Shown: positions 1-8,691 of the stretch, piece after piece
Position numbering within the stretch: position 1 is the stretch's first letter
Layout of the letters: each line of letters opens with the position of its first letter
From: Thiobacillus denitrificans
Lineage (GTDB): Bacteria; Pseudomonadota; Gammaproteobacteria; Burkholderiales; Thiobacillaceae
Assembly (NCBI GenBank): GCA_020725005.1
Contig: DYFW01000001.1
Location: forward strand, 1-64,000
Direction of reading: 5' to 3'
DNA: 64,000 nt
Position numbers and translations under genes: made by a program
Notes under the pieces: generated by a model
Told to the model about the DNA's origin: nothing
The model's input: the letters and a program-made list of their open reading frames with translations, nothing else
Database searches by the model: none

Positions 1-641
1 TCTCGCGCATGGTCGACATCGTGATGATCCGCACCTTCGAGCAGGAGATCATCGAACGCTTCGCCGCGCACTCGCGGGTGCCGGTGATCAACGGGCTCAC
101 CAACGAATACCACCCGTGCCAGATCCTGGCCGACATCTTCACCTTCATCGAACACCGCGGCTCGATCCGGGGCAAGACCGTGGCCTGGATCGGCGATTCG
201 AACAACATGTGCAATACCTGGCTGCAGGCGGCCGAGGTGCTCGATTTCAACGTGCACGTGTCGACGCCCCCTGGCTACGAGGTCGAGCCCGAACGCGCCA
301 ACCTCTATGGCACCGACCATTTCGAGAGCTTCGCCGACCCGATGGACGCCTGCCGCGGCGCCGACCTCGTCACCACCGACGTATGGACCAGCATGGGCTG
401 GGAAGCCGAGAACGACGAGCGCGTGAAGGCCTTCGCCGACTGGCAGGTTGACGCCGACATGATGCGGGTCGCCAAGCCCGATGCGCTCTTCATGCACTGC
501 CTGCCGGCGCACCGTGGCGAGGAAGTCACCGCCGAGGTGATCGACGGACCGCAGTCGGTGGTATGGGACGAAGCGGAAAACCGGCTGCACGTGCAGAAGG
601 CTTTGATGGAATATCTCTTGCTGGGAAAAGTGGAACACTGA
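1..641 (+). CDS. argF: Ornithine carbamoyltransferase, 5'-truncated by window edge
   Basis: Carbamoylates ornithine to citrulline in cytosolic arginine synthesis. The reading frame is open from the first bases, so the real start and the carbamoyl-phosphate-binding N-terminal domain lie outside the window. The visible part has the carbamoyltransferase signature NEYHPCQILAD, the Rossmann-like stretch GKTVAWIGDSNN, and the ornithine-loop motif MHCLPAHRGEEV near the C-terminus. It is followed by a small DUF2283 gene and then argG, so two consecutive arginine steps sit together. The family identity is clear; only the 5' end is missing. Confidence 0.97.
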   Translation, partial: SRMVDIVMIRTFEQEIIERFAAHSRVPVINGLTNEYHPCQILADIFTFIEHRGSIRGKTVAWIGDSNNMCNTWLQAAEVLDFNVHVSTPPGYEVEPERANLYGTDHFESFADPMDACRGADLVTTDVWTSMGWEAENDERVKAFADWQVDADMMRVAKPDALFMHCLPAHRGEEVTAEVIDGPQSVVWDEAENRLHVQKALMEYLLLGKVEH

Positions 642-643
642 AC

Positions 644-883
644 ATGAATATCGCCTACTTCAAGGACATGGATTCGCTGTATATCGAAATCAGTCCGGAG
701 AACCCCGCCCAGGCCTGGGAAGCGCACGAAGGCATCGTGCTCAACCTGTCCGAGGACGGCCGCGTCGTCGGCATCGAGATCGAGAAGGCCAGCCAGGCCG
801 CCAACCTCGACATCCTGAAAATCGGCGGCTTCCCGGGCCAGGTCGAGGTCATCGACAAGAACCAGTCCGGCTCCACCCATTAA
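644..883 (+). CDS. DUF2283-like small protein
   Basis: A 79-residue protein starting two bases after the argF stop. It matches the DUF2283 pattern: a short [12 protein letters not shown] strand, then an acidic loop ending in [21 protein letters not shown]. Family members are small and of unknown function. I chose the ATG at 644 because it lies directly behind argF and yields the typical N-terminus; an upstream in-frame start would overlap argF. The position between argF and argG suggests co-transcription but does not show a role in arginine synthesis. Confidence 0.8.
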   Translation: MNIAYFKDMDSLYIEISPENPAQAWEAHEGIVLNLSEDGRVVGIEIEKASQAANLDILKIGGFPGQVEVIDKNQSGSTH

Positions 884-896
884 TCCATCGAACATC

Positions 897-2126
<1,230 letters not shown>

Positions 2127-2128
2127 AC

Positions 2129-2443
2129 ATGTCCATGTTCGACAACATCAGCGTGGTGAAGAAGGCCAACGTCTACTTCGACGGCAAGTGCGTCTCGCAC
2201 ACCGTGCAGTTCCCCGACGGCACGAAAAAATCCGTCGGCGTGATCCTGCCGTCGACGCTCACCTTCAACACCGGCGCGCCCGAGGTCATGGAGGGCGTCG
2301 CCGGCACCTGCCGCGTGCGCCTGGCGGGCGAGACCGAATGGAAGACCTACCAGGCGGGTGAATCCTTCGATGTGCCCGCCAATTCGAGCTTCGACATCGA
2401 GGTGATGGGCGATCCCTACCACTACGTCTGCCACTTTGGCTGA
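2129..2443 (+). CDS. ppnP: Pyrimidine/purine nucleoside phosphorylase (DUF1255 family)
   Basis: A 104-residue cupin-fold protein of the PpnP (YaiE) family, which in E. coli phosphorolyses several nucleosides to base and ribose-1-phosphate. The family signatures [31 protein letters not shown] and the conserved end [10 protein letters not shown] are all present, and the length is standard. A strong ribosome-binding site (GGAGG, 2116-2120) precedes the ATG at 2129, two bases behind the argG stop. Enzymatic activity is inferred from the family. Confidence 0.9.
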   Translation: MSMFDNISVVKKANVYFDGKCVSHTVQFPDGTKKSVGVILPSTLTFNTGAPEVMEGVAGTCRVRLAGETEWKTYQAGESFDVPANSSFDIEVMGDPYHYVCHFG

Positions 2444-2466
2444 TCGCGGGCGCTGATCATCCGGCC

Positions 2467-3042
2467 ATGACCACGATCACCGTCGTCAAGAAGGCAGGGC
2501 GCGTCGCGATCGCCTCCGACACGCTGACGAAGTGGGGCAACGGCAAGGAGTCGTCCGAGTACGTCGCCAACCACGAGAAGATCATCCGCGTCGGCGACAG
2601 CTACGTGGCGATCACCGGATCGGCGACGTTCAAGCTGATCCTTGCGGATTATTTTTCCTCGCTGGAGGAGATTCCGCCGCTCGATTCGGTGGAAAACATC
2701 TTCAGCGTGTGGAATGCGCTTCACGGCGCGCTCAAGGAGCAGTACTACCTGCAGACCGGCGAGGACAAGGAGGACGATCTCGAATCCAGTCGCATGGACG
2801 TGCTGATCGCCAACCGCCACGGGATATTCGGCGTCGCCGCGCACCGCACGGTGCAGGCGTTCTCGAAATTCTACGCCTACGGCAGCGGCAGCCCCTACGC
2901 GCTGGGGGCCATGTACGCCGCGTATCGCGCGCCTTCCCTCGACGCCGAGGCGATCGCCCGCCTGGGGGTCGCGGCGGCGGCCGAGTTCCACGACGAATCG
3001 GGCCTGCCGGTGCAGTCTTTCGTCATCGAGCTTGAGGAATGA
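2467..3042 (+). CDS. Betaproteobacterial proteasome homologue (BPH), Ntn-hydrolase
   Basis: A 191-residue protein whose N-terminus, after Met removal, reads TTITVVKKAGRVAIASDTLT, matching the HslV/proteasome beta-subunit start. Thr1 would be the nucleophile and Asp17 falls at the classical position. The active-site Lys aligns best with Lys37 (NHEKI), four residues later than HslV Lys33. GSATFKL corresponds to the S1-region GGTADA segment of HslV. Length and sequence fit the BPH family described from betaproteobacteria, including Thiobacillus denitrificans, which forms double rings without a known ATPase partner. No hslU-like gene lies nearby. The natural substrate is unknown. Confidence 0.82.
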   Translation: MTTITVVKKAGRVAIASDTLTKWGNGKESSEYVANHEKIIRVGDSYVAITGSATFKLILADYFSSLEEIPPLDSVENIFSVWNALHGALKEQYYLQTGEDKEDDLESSRMDVLIANRHGIFGVAAHRTVQAFSKFYAYGSGSPYALGAMYAAYRAPSLDAEAIARLGVAAAAEFHDESGLPVQSFVIELEE

Positions 3043-3045
3043 ACC

Positions 3046-3531
3046 ATGCCGAGTTTTGACATCGTCTCCGAGGTCGACAAGCAGGAAGTGCGCAATGCGG
3101 TCGACCAGGTCAACAAGGAAGTTTCGACGCGCTTTGATTTCAAGGGTTCCGACGCCCGCGTCGAGCAGGCCGACTATGTGTTGACGGTCTACGCCGACAC
3201 CGAATTCCAGCTCGACCAGGTGCAGGAAATCCTGTCACAGAAGCTCGCGAAGCGCGGCGTCGACGTGAAATGCCTCGACATCGGCAAGGTCGAGAAGGTG
3301 TCGGGCAACAAGGTCAAGCGCAGCGTGACGGTGAAGACCGGCGTCGAGACCGAGCTGGCGAAGAAGATCGTCAAGCTCGTCAAGGACAGCAAGCTCAAGG
3401 TGCAGGCGAGTATCCAGGGCGACAGCGTGCGGGTGTCGGGCGCCAAGCGCGACACGCTGCAGGAGGCTATTGCGCTGGTGAAGAAGGGCATCACCGACTT
3501 CCCGCTGCAGTTCCAGAATTTCCGCGACTGA
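3046..3531 (+). CDS. yajQ: YajQ family nucleotide/cyclic-di-GMP-binding protein
   Basis: A 161-residue member of the UPF0234/YajQ family with the invariant start [20 protein letters not shown], the [11 protein letters not shown] motif and the C-terminal LQFQNFRD. The protein has two ferredoxin-like halves. Some members bind cyclic di-GMP and modulate transcription in Xanthomonas and Pseudomonas; the role here is not shown by the sequence. It starts three bases after the BPH gene, so the two are probably co-transcribed. Confidence 0.95.
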   Translation: MPSFDIVSEVDKQEVRNAVDQVNKEVSTRFDFKGSDARVEQADYVLTVYADTEFQLDQVQEILSQKLAKRGVDVKCLDIGKVEKVSGNKVKRSVTVKTGVETELAKKIVKLVKDSKLKVQASIQGDSVRVSGAKRDTLQEAIALVKKGITDFPLQFQNFRD

Positions 3532-3566
3532 TCGCGGTCGTATTCATGTCACCCGAGGAGACGAAC

Positions 3567-4112
3567 ATGGCCAAGGTCCTGGTTCCGCTGGCGGACGGCT
3601 GCGAAGAGCTCGAGGCCGTTACCATCATCGATCTGTTGCGCCGCGCCGGCATCGCGGTGACGACGGCGGGCTTGAAGCCCGGCATCGTCAAGGCCAGCCG
3701 TGGCGTGCAGCTGGTGCCCGATACCACCCTCGACATCGCGCTCAAGGACAGCTACGACATGGTCGTCCTGCCCGGCGGCATGCCCGGGGCGACCCACCTC
3801 AAGGACGATCCGCGCATCATCCGGCTCCTGCAGCAGATGGCGGCGGCCGGCAAGTACACCGCCGCGATCTGTGCCGCGCCCATGGTGCTGGCCGAGGCCG
3901 GCGTGCTGGCCGGCAAGCGCGCGACGAGTTACCCGGGCTTTCTCGACGACCTGCCTGGCGTGAAGCTGAGCACCGAGGCGGTGGTGCGGGACGGCAGCGT
4001 GCTCACCTCGCGCGGGCCCGGCACGGCGATGGATTTTGCCCTGGCGCTGATCGAGGCCCTGGCCGGGCGCGCCCGGCGGGACGAGGTCGAAGCCGGCCTG
4101 ATGCGGCCCTAG
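3567..4112 (+). CDS. DJ-1/PfpI family protein (YajL-like)
   Basis: A 181-residue cytosolic DJ-1 superfamily protein. Visible features are MAKVLVPLADGCEELEAVTI with the conserved Glu of the nucleophile elbow environment, VVLPGGMPGA, and the reactive cysteine Cys102 in AAICAAPMVLAEAG. The C-terminal TSRGPGTAMDFAL is typical of YajL/DJ-1 rather than of PfpI proteases. Family members protect against oxidative and carbonyl stress; a chaperone or deglycase role remains disputed. The ATG at 3567 is preceded by GAGGAG; an upstream in-frame ATG at 3546 gives an unusual extension. Confidence 0.9.
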   Translation: MAKVLVPLADGCEELEAVTIIDLLRRAGIAVTTAGLKPGIVKASRGVQLVPDTTLDIALKDSYDMVVLPGGMPGATHLKDDPRIIRLLQQMAAAGKYTAAICAAPMVLAEAGVLAGKRATSYPGFLDDLPGVKLSTEAVVRDGSVLTSRGPGTAMDFALALIEALAGRARRDEVEAGLMRP

Positions 4113-4171
4113 ACCGCCGGCCGACCTCGTTTATCATTGCCGCATTCCCTACGCTGACCCGGAGACTTTCC

Positions 4172-4606
4172 ATGCAGATTCGCGAAATCCTCACCCTCAA
4201 GAGTGACGACATCCACACCATCGCGCCGACCGAGACGGTCGAGGCCGCGGTCGGCAAGCTGGTCGGGCTGGGCGTCGGCTCGCTGGTGGTGATGCAGGGG
4301 GGCGAGATGATGGGGCTGCTCACCGAGCGCGATGTCGTGAAAGGCCTGGCGCAGCATGGCTGCAACCTCAAGGACACGCCGGTGAGCCGCATCATGGTGA
4401 CCGAACCCGTCGTCGCCAGCGCCGACGACTCGGTCGACTACGCACGCGACGTCATGACCAAGTCGCACATTGGCCACCTGCCCATCCTCGATGGCAACAA
4501 GCTGGTCGGCATCATTTCCTTCCACGACGTGGCGCGCGCCTGCCTCAAGGAAGCCAACTTCGAGAACAGTCTCCTGAAGCGCTACATCAAGCACTGGCCG
4601 GAATAG
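4172..4606 (+). CDS. Two-CBS-domain protein
   Basis: A 144-residue protein consisting of a single Bateman module. The first CBS repeat covers roughly residues 8-65 (VEAAVGKLVGLGVGSLVVM, GLLTERDVVKGLAQ) and the second roughly 73-135 (DYARDVMTKSHIGHLPIL, VGIISFHDVARACL). Such stand-alone proteins usually bind adenine nucleotides and regulate a partner; no partner is obvious. It has its own GGAG ribosome-binding site 59 bases after the DJ-1 gene and ends convergently with the exported DsrE-like gene. Confidence 0.9.
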   Translation: MQIREILTLKSDDIHTIAPTETVEAAVGKLVGLGVGSLVVMQGGEMMGLLTERDVVKGLAQHGCNLKDTPVSRIMVTEPVVASADDSVDYARDVMTKSHIGHLPILDGNKLVGIISFHDVARACLKEANFENSLLKRYIKHWPE

Positions 4607-4654
4607 GCGGGCGCGGGCTTTCCCCCAAGCCTGCCCGCTTGCCGGGCGATCCGG

Positions 4655-5158
4655 TCAACGGATCGCGTCGATGTCGAAGCGCTTGTCCTGGATCTGCGGG
4701 ATGATCAGCGCGTAGCCCTGTTGCTGCCAATGCGCGAGTTCGGTAATGGCGTTCGGCACGACTTCGACGAAACCCTGCATGTCCTCGATGCGGTAGCCAA
4801 AGTCGGCCATCGCCTGGCCACACACCCGGAACGACACGCCCAGGTCGGCGTAGTAGCGCATGCGGTCGACGGCTTCCTGGTATCTCGCCTCGTTGTGCCT
4901 GGCCACGGTCACGATTTCGGTGCCGTGGATCACCACCACGATCTTGTTGTCCTCGGCCGCGTAGTCGTAGGGCGATCCCTGCAGCGTATTGACCAGCGAG
5001 CGCACCCAGAACAGGGCGCTGCCGATCTTCTGCGGGTTGTCGAAATAGAAGTCGAACAGCACCCGCGCCGGCGCATACGGGGTGGCGACCGGCTTGCCCG
5101 CCGCCAGTGCAGAAGCCGCCAGCCCCAGCGAAAGAAACAAAGCCAGAAGAGTTTTCAT
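4655..5158 (-). CDS. Exported DsrE/DsrF-like protein
   Basis: A 167-residue protein with a clear Sec signal peptide (MKTLLALFLSLGLAASALAA). The mature part has the DsrE alpha/beta pattern: ARVLFDFYFDNP, KIVVVIHGTEI, and VSFRVCGQAMADFGY with a cysteine at 113 where DsrE proteins carry their sulfur-binding cysteine. The C-terminus is FVEVVPNAITELAHWQQQGY. A periplasmic role in sulfur-atom handling is inferred. It lies 33 bases downstream of rsgA on the same strand, with an AGGAGA ribosome-binding site. It is a distant relative of the DsrE-like lipoprotein and the anti-sigma domain 3-4 kb away. Confidence 0.78.
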   Translation of the reverse strand: MKTLLALFLSLGLAASALAAGKPVATPYAPARVLFDFYFDNPQKIGSALFWVRSLVNTLQGSPYDYAAEDNKIVVVIHGTEIVTVARHNEARYQEAVDRMRYYADLGVSFRVCGQAMADFGYRIEDMQGFVEVVPNAITELAHWQQQGYALIIPQIQDKRFDIDAIR

Positions 5159-5191
5159 GGCCGTCTCCTGTGAAACCGTTTGTTGTCTGCT

Positions 5192-6094
5192 TTATAGGCG
5201 TTGGGCGGCATTCTGCTGCAACCGTCGCAGCGTGTGGTACAGCTTGAGGCGCGCCGGGTCGATGGCGCCGGCGTCGACCGCTTCCCGCACGCGGCACCCC
5301 GGTTCGCTCTCGTGGGTGCAGTCGCGGAAGCGGCATTGCCCCAGGTAGGGACGGAATTCGACGAAGGCGTGCGCGAGCGAAGCCGCATCAAGGTGCTGCA
5401 GCGCGAATTCCTGCAGGCCGGGCGAATCGATCACCGCCGTCTCGGCGTCGAGCCGGTGCAGGCGGGTATGCGTGGTGGTGTGGCGGCCGCTGTCGAGCGC
5501 CTCGGAGAATTCGGCGGTTTCTGCGCGGGCCTCCGGAAACAGGGCGTTGACGAGCGTCGACTTGCCCATGCCGGACTGCCCGATCAGCAGCGTGGTGTGT
5601 CCCTGCAGGGCGGGGCGCAGCGGCGCGACGTCGGTCAACGCCGACAGCTGGACGAGCGGGTAGCCGATGCGCACGAGCGGCGCGAGGCGTTCGAGCGCCG
5701 CCGGGGTTTCCGGCAGGTCGGTCTTGTTGAGCACGAGCAGGCTCTTGAGGCCCTGATCCTCGGCGGCGAGCAGGCAGCGCTGCACCAGTTCGGGCGAGAA
5801 GCTCGGCCGCGCGGCGACCACCACGGCGAGCTGGGTGACGTTGGCGGCGATCGCCTTGGTCTTGAAGGCGTCGGAGCGGTAGAGCAGGCTGCTGCGCGGC
5901 CGCACCGCCTCGATCACGCCGGTGTCGCCGTCGCGCCGGATCTCGACGTGGTCGCCGCACACCACTTTCAGATGACGCCCCTTGACCAGGCAGGGCAGGG
6001 CGCCTGCCGCGGTCTCGACCAGGAAGCGGCGGCTGAAGGCGGCGACGACCTGCCCGGTGAGGCGGGCCGGCGAGTCAGGCCGGGGCGGGCTCAA
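5192..6094 (-). CDS. rsgA: Small ribosomal subunit biogenesis GTPase RsgA
   Basis: Circularly permuted GTPase that checks late 30S subunit maturation. In the 300-residue frame the order is an OB-fold (about 12-65), NKTD G4 motif (123-126), P-loop GQSGMGKST (172-180), DSPG G3 motif (223-226), and a zinc knuckle with Cys254, Cys259, His261 and Cys267. No ATG is available. The TTG at 6094-6092 gives the family length and overlaps the dehydratase stop (TTGA), indicating translational coupling. The start is the only uncertain point. Confidence 0.93.
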   Translation of the reverse strand: MSPPRPDSPARLTGQVVAAFSRRFLVETAAGALPCLVKGRHLKVVCGDHVEIRRDGDTGVIEAVRPRSSLLYRSDAFKTKAIAANVTQLAVVVAARPSFSPELVQRCLLAAEDQGLKSLLVLNKTDLPETPAALERLAPLVRIGYPLVQLSALTDVAPLRPALQGHTTLLIGQSGMGKSTLVNALFPEARAETAEFSEALDSGRHTTTHTRLHRLDAETAVIDSPGLQEFALQHLDAASLAHAFVEFRPYLGQCRFRDCTHESEPGCRVREAVDAGAIDPARLKLYHTLRRLQQNAAQRL

Positions 6095-6432
6095 ATCTCT
6101 AACAGCATGTCGACCTTGGCGGCGCAGATGAAGTCGTTTTCCGACAGGCCGCCGATCGCGTGCGTCCAGTACTCCACCTTCACCGTGTTGTAGCCGACGA
6201 CCAGATAGGGATGGTGGTCCTCGCGGTGCGACACCCACATCACCGCGTTGGTGAAGGCCTGCGCCTGGTAGTGGTCCTTGAACTTGTATTCCTTGACGAT
6301 TTTCACGCCGTCGCGCTGCCAGCCGGTAAGGCCCTTCAGCAGCGGCGTGATCTGTGCGTCGGTGAGCGGCGCGACGCCGCCTTCGCAGGGCGCGCACTTC
6401 TTGCGGGCGAGTTCTTCGATGGGAGTGGTCAT
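6091..6432 (-). CDS. phhB: 4a-hydroxytetrahydrobiopterin dehydratase (pterin carbinolamine dehydratase)
   Basis: A 113-residue enzyme that recycles the pterin carbinolamine formed by aromatic amino acid hydroxylases. The active-site pattern [12 protein letters not shown], then [20 protein letters not shown] with the conserved His-His-Pro, is intact, followed by [20 protein letters not shown]. No phenylalanine hydroxylase gene is in the window, so the partner is unknown. It is coupled to rsgA by a TTGA overlap and lies 23 bases downstream of the cytochrome c gene. Confidence 0.94.
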   Translation of the reverse strand: MTTPIEELARKKCAPCEGGVAPLTDAQITPLLKGLTGWQRDGVKIVKEYKFKDHYQAQAFTNAVMWVSHREDHHPYLVVGYNTVKVEYWTHAIGGLSENDFICAAKVDMLLEI

Positions 6433-6455
6433 GGCGTTTCCTTGTGCGATGAGGC

Positions 6456-6767
6456 TTACTTGAACTTGTAGTACTGCTGGTTGAGCCAGGCGCCGACGTG
6501 GGCCTCGTCCTCGGGGAACCAGCCGGCGCCCGTGTTGGCGTTGCAGCCGGAGATGCGCGCGGCCAGCTGCTGCGCGCTCCGGGTCTTGCGGTCGGCGCGC
6601 GTGTACATCCTGCTGCCGTCGCCGCCGAACATGCCGGCATGGCAGCTGATGCAGGTTTTGTCGTGCAGCGCCTTGCCGGCCTGCGGGTCGCCCTGTGCGA
6701 AGGGCGCCGCCTGGGCAGCCGCGGTGAACACGCACAGGGCGAGGCATACCGGAATCGGAAGGTTCAT
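6456..6767 (-). CDS. Small periplasmic cytochrome c
   Basis: A 103-residue protein with signal peptide [20 protein letters not shown] and one heme-binding CISCH motif shortly after it, preceded by [13 protein letters not shown], the usual first helix of a class I cytochrome c. The C-terminal half ([18 protein letters not shown], then [21 protein letters not shown]) is the family's last helix. The likely role is a soluble periplasmic electron carrier; its partner cannot be named. I start at the ATG at 6767, which has a GGAG site, not at the longer in-frame extension lacking a signal peptide. Confidence 0.88.
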   Translation of the reverse strand: MNLPIPVCLALCVFTAAAQAAPFAQGDPQAGKALHDKTCISCHAGMFGGDGSRMYTRADRKTRSAQQLAARISGCNANTGAGWFPEDEAHVGAWLNQQYYKFK

Positions 6768-6889
6768 GGCAGGGCTCCAGGGACGGGGTTTCAAATTATG
6801 GACGCAAGCTGTTACGCCCGCCACCCTGCGCAGCACAGGGTTTATGGGCTCTGTGCGAAAATACGCGCTCTTCAGTTCAGGATATCCTC

Positions 6890-7438
6890 ATGGCGCTCAA
6901 TCCCACGCATCTGCTCTGGCTCGACATGGAAATGACCGGCCTGTCGCCCGACACCGACCGCATCATCGAACTTGCGATCGTCGTCACCGACGCCGATCTC
7001 AATACCGTCGCCGAAGGCCCGGTGCTGGTCGTGCACCAGCCGGACGAGGTGCTGGACGCGATGGACAGCTGGAACAAGGGCACGCATGGAAAATCGGGGC
7101 TGATCGACCGCGTCAAGGCTTCGCAGCTCGACGAGGCCGAGGCCGAGGCGCAGATGCTCGAATTCGTGAAGCAGCACGTGCCGGAGCGCACCTCGCCGAT
7201 GTGCGGCAACTCGATCTGCCAAGACCGCCGCTTCCTCGCGCGCTACATGCCGACGCTGGAGTCCTTCTTCCACTACCGCAACCTCGACGTCAGCACCCTG
7301 AAGGAGCTGGCCAAGCGCTGGCGCCCGGGGCTGGCGGAGGAGTTCAAGAAATCCAACCGGCATGAAGCGCTGGCCGATATCTATGAATCCATCGAGGAGC
7401 TGCGCTTCTATCGCGAGAATTTCATTCGCAACGCCTGA
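6890..7438 (+). CDS. orn: Oligoribonuclease
   Basis: 3'-5' exoribonuclease that degrades di- and short oligoribonucleotides, including pGpG from cyclic di-GMP turnover. The 182-residue length is standard. The DEDDh signature is present: WLDMEMTGL (Asp12, Glu14), [13 protein letters not shown], and the C-terminal [20 protein letters not shown]. It is divergent from the cytochrome c gene. Downstream lies a terminator that serves the opposing DsrE-like gene. Confidence 0.97.
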   Translation: MALNPTHLLWLDMEMTGLSPDTDRIIELAIVVTDADLNTVAEGPVLVVHQPDEVLDAMDSWNKGTHGKSGLIDRVKASQLDEAEAEAQMLEFVKQHVPERTSPMCGNSICQDRRFLARYMPTLESFFHYRNLDVSTLKELAKRWRPGLAEEFKKSNRHEALADIYESIEELRFYRENFIRNA

Positions 7439-7458
7439 GGCGTGCGCCGGACAGGCAC

Positions 7459-7485
7459 AAAAAAACCGGCCTCTTGCGAAGCCGG
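7459..7485 (-). terminator. Rho-independent terminator of the DsrE-like lipoprotein gene
   Basis: On the minus strand, CCGGC and GCCGG arms form a hairpin followed by seven T residues (seen on the plus strand as AAAAAAA then CCGGC). It lies 60 bases downstream of the lipoprotein stop codon. A second, more perfect hairpin without a T tract (8-bp arms 7515-7522 and 7528-7535) sits between it and the gene. Confidence 0.75.
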
Positions 7486-7545
7486 CGGAGACAACGAACG
7501 ACTCGGTTATCCGCTCCCCGTGGCGGGCACGGGGAACTGGATTCG

Positions 7546-7986
7546 TCAGGGCTTGATGTAGGTGTAGCCCTCGCGCGCCTGCACTTTGGCGACTTCCGCC
7601 ACGCCGGAGGGTACGATCTTGGCGCCCTTGACGACGGCGCTGGGGTCGAGATTGCGCGATTTCAGCGTGTTGTTGCAGACGCGGAAATCGACCTTCTTGG
7701 CCATCAGGTCGTCGATGCGGGGCTGATAGGGGTTGCCGTCCTTGTCGGTGGCATCCTGCAGCAGGAAGTCGATGCCCTTGCCGTGGGTGACGACGATGAT
7801 CTGGTCCTTCGGCGAGGCCGCCAGCTGGTTCTTGATGTTGTTCATCGCAGCCATCGCGGTGGCGCTGTCGTTGATGTGGTAGACGGTCTTGATCGGTGGC
7901 GCATCCTGTTCGGTGGTCGCGCAGCCGGTCAGGCCCAGAACGGCCACCATCGAGGCGGCGGCCAGCATTTTCGACATGTTCAGCAT
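7546..7986 (-). CDS. DsrE-like lipoprotein, divergent from the ECF sigma operon
   Basis: A 146-residue protein with a lipobox LTGC (Cys22), so probably anchored to the outer or inner membrane on the periplasmic side. The mature part shows the DsrE pattern: KTVYHINDSATAMAAMNNI, QIIVVTHGKGIDFLL, then VDFRVCNNTLKSRN with Cys104 at the family cysteine position, and VPSGVAEVAKVQAREGYTYIKP. The same end (GWTYVKV) and a matching cysteine occur in the anti-sigma protein encoded on the other side of the promoter region. The start at 7986 has a good GGAGGA site at 7997-8002. An ECF-type promoter (8046-8071) precedes it. Function is unknown; sulfur-species binding is inferred. Confidence 0.8.
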   Translation of the reverse strand: MLNMSKMLAAASMVAVLGLTGCATTEQDAPPIKTVYHINDSATAMAAMNNIKNQLAASPKDQIIVVTHGKGIDFLLQDATDKDGNPYQPRIDDLMAKKVDFRVCNNTLKSRNLDPSAVVKGAKIVPSGVAEVAKVQAREGYTYIKP

Positions 7987-8045
7987 TTTGGGAAACTCCT
8001 CCGTACGTAAGAATTGGCAAGCCGGGTTGCCCGACTTGAAGATAG

Positions 8046-8071
8046 GACGGCGCCCGAAGTACGCTTATTCC
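8046..8071 (-). promoter_or_regulatory. ECF-type promoter of the DsrE-like lipoprotein gene
   Basis: Minus strand reads GGAATAA (8071-8065), 15 bases, CGTC (8049-8046). This is the layout of ECF promoters with a GGAA-type -35 and a CGTC -10. The expected start of transcription near 8039 leaves a leader of about 50 bases containing the GGAGGA site. The same two boxes with the same spacing occur on the opposite strand at 8103-8128. Confidence 0.7.
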
Positions 8072-8101
8072 ATGTTTTTGACAAAAATTTTCCGCCACGA
8101 T

Positions 8102-8128
8102 GGGAATAAGTCCGGCGTGGCCGGCGTC
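8102..8128 (+). promoter_or_regulatory. ECF-type promoter of the sigma/anti-sigma operon
   Basis: GGGAATAA (8102-8109), 15 bases, CGTC (8125-8128). It is identical in boxes and spacing to the promoter on the other strand 30 bases away, which supports autoregulation by the sigma factor encoded downstream. Transcription would start close to 8134-8137, at or just before the first ATG (8137). The message would then be nearly leaderless, or translation starts further in. Confidence 0.68.
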
Positions 8129-8136
8129 CAAGGAAC

Positions 8137-8691
8137 ATGACAATGATCTCGACACTGCTTTTTGGCCCGCTGCGAACCGGCATGCAAGCCCAGCGCCCCG
8201 TGCTGTACCGCATCGCCTATGCGTGGTGCCACGACCCGGCGCTCGCCGACGACCTGGTCCAGGAGGCGATGGCCAAGGCGTGGGCGCGGCGTGCCCAGTT
8301 GCGCGACGAGGCCGCGCTCAAGGCGTGGATGGTCTCGATCATGAACCATTGCTGGCTCGATCATCTGCGTGGTCGACGCGACCACGAAGACATCGAAGAA
8401 ATGCACGACGAGCTCGAATCCCCGGTCGACAGCCCCGAGGCCTGCTGCAACCGCGAGCAGGTGATCGCCTGCGTGCGGGCAGCGGTCGCGCGCCTGCCGC
8501 TGGGACAGCGCCAGGTGCTCACCCTGGTCGACCTCGAGGAGTTCGGCTACGCGGACGTGGCCGGGATACTGGAAATCCCCGTCGGCACGGTCATGAGCCG
8601 ACTGTCGCGGGCGCGGGCGAACCTCAAGCGCATGCTGGACCAGAAGGCCGACCAGCAAGGGGCGCAACCCGTGCTGAGGAGAGTGAAATGA
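8137..8691 (+). CDS. ECF-family RNA polymerase sigma factor
   Basis: A 184-residue sigma-70 family protein with only regions 2 and 4. Region 2 spans about residues 22-82 (LYRIAYAWCHDPALADDLVQ, AWMVSIMNHCWLDHLRGR). Region 4 spans about 108-166 (ARLPLGQRQVLTLVDLEEFG, and the helix-turn-helix GILEIPVGTVMSRLSRAR). It should direct transcription from GGAATAA/CGTC promoters on both sides of its 5' region. The start is ambiguous: ATG at 8137 sits too close to AAGGA (8130-8134), ATG at 8143 is better spaced, and the predicted transcript start lies beside both. The stop overlaps the anti-sigma start (ATGA). Confidence 0.93.
   Translation: MTMISTLLFGPLRTGMQAQRPVLYRIAYAWCHDPALADDLVQEAMAKAWARRAQLRDEAALKAWMVSIMNHCWLDHLRGRRDHEDIEEMHDELESPVDSPEACCNREQVIACVRAAVARLPLGQRQVLTLVDLEEFGYADVAGILEIPVGTVMSRLSRARANLKRMLDQKADQQGAQPVLRRVK

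Noticed and set aside
7515-7535. Hairpin TCCCCGTG/CACGGGGA downstream of the DsrE-like lipoprotein gene as a terminator
   Set aside because: It has a perfect 8-bp stem but no T tract on either strand; the next hairpin at 7459-7485 fits better.
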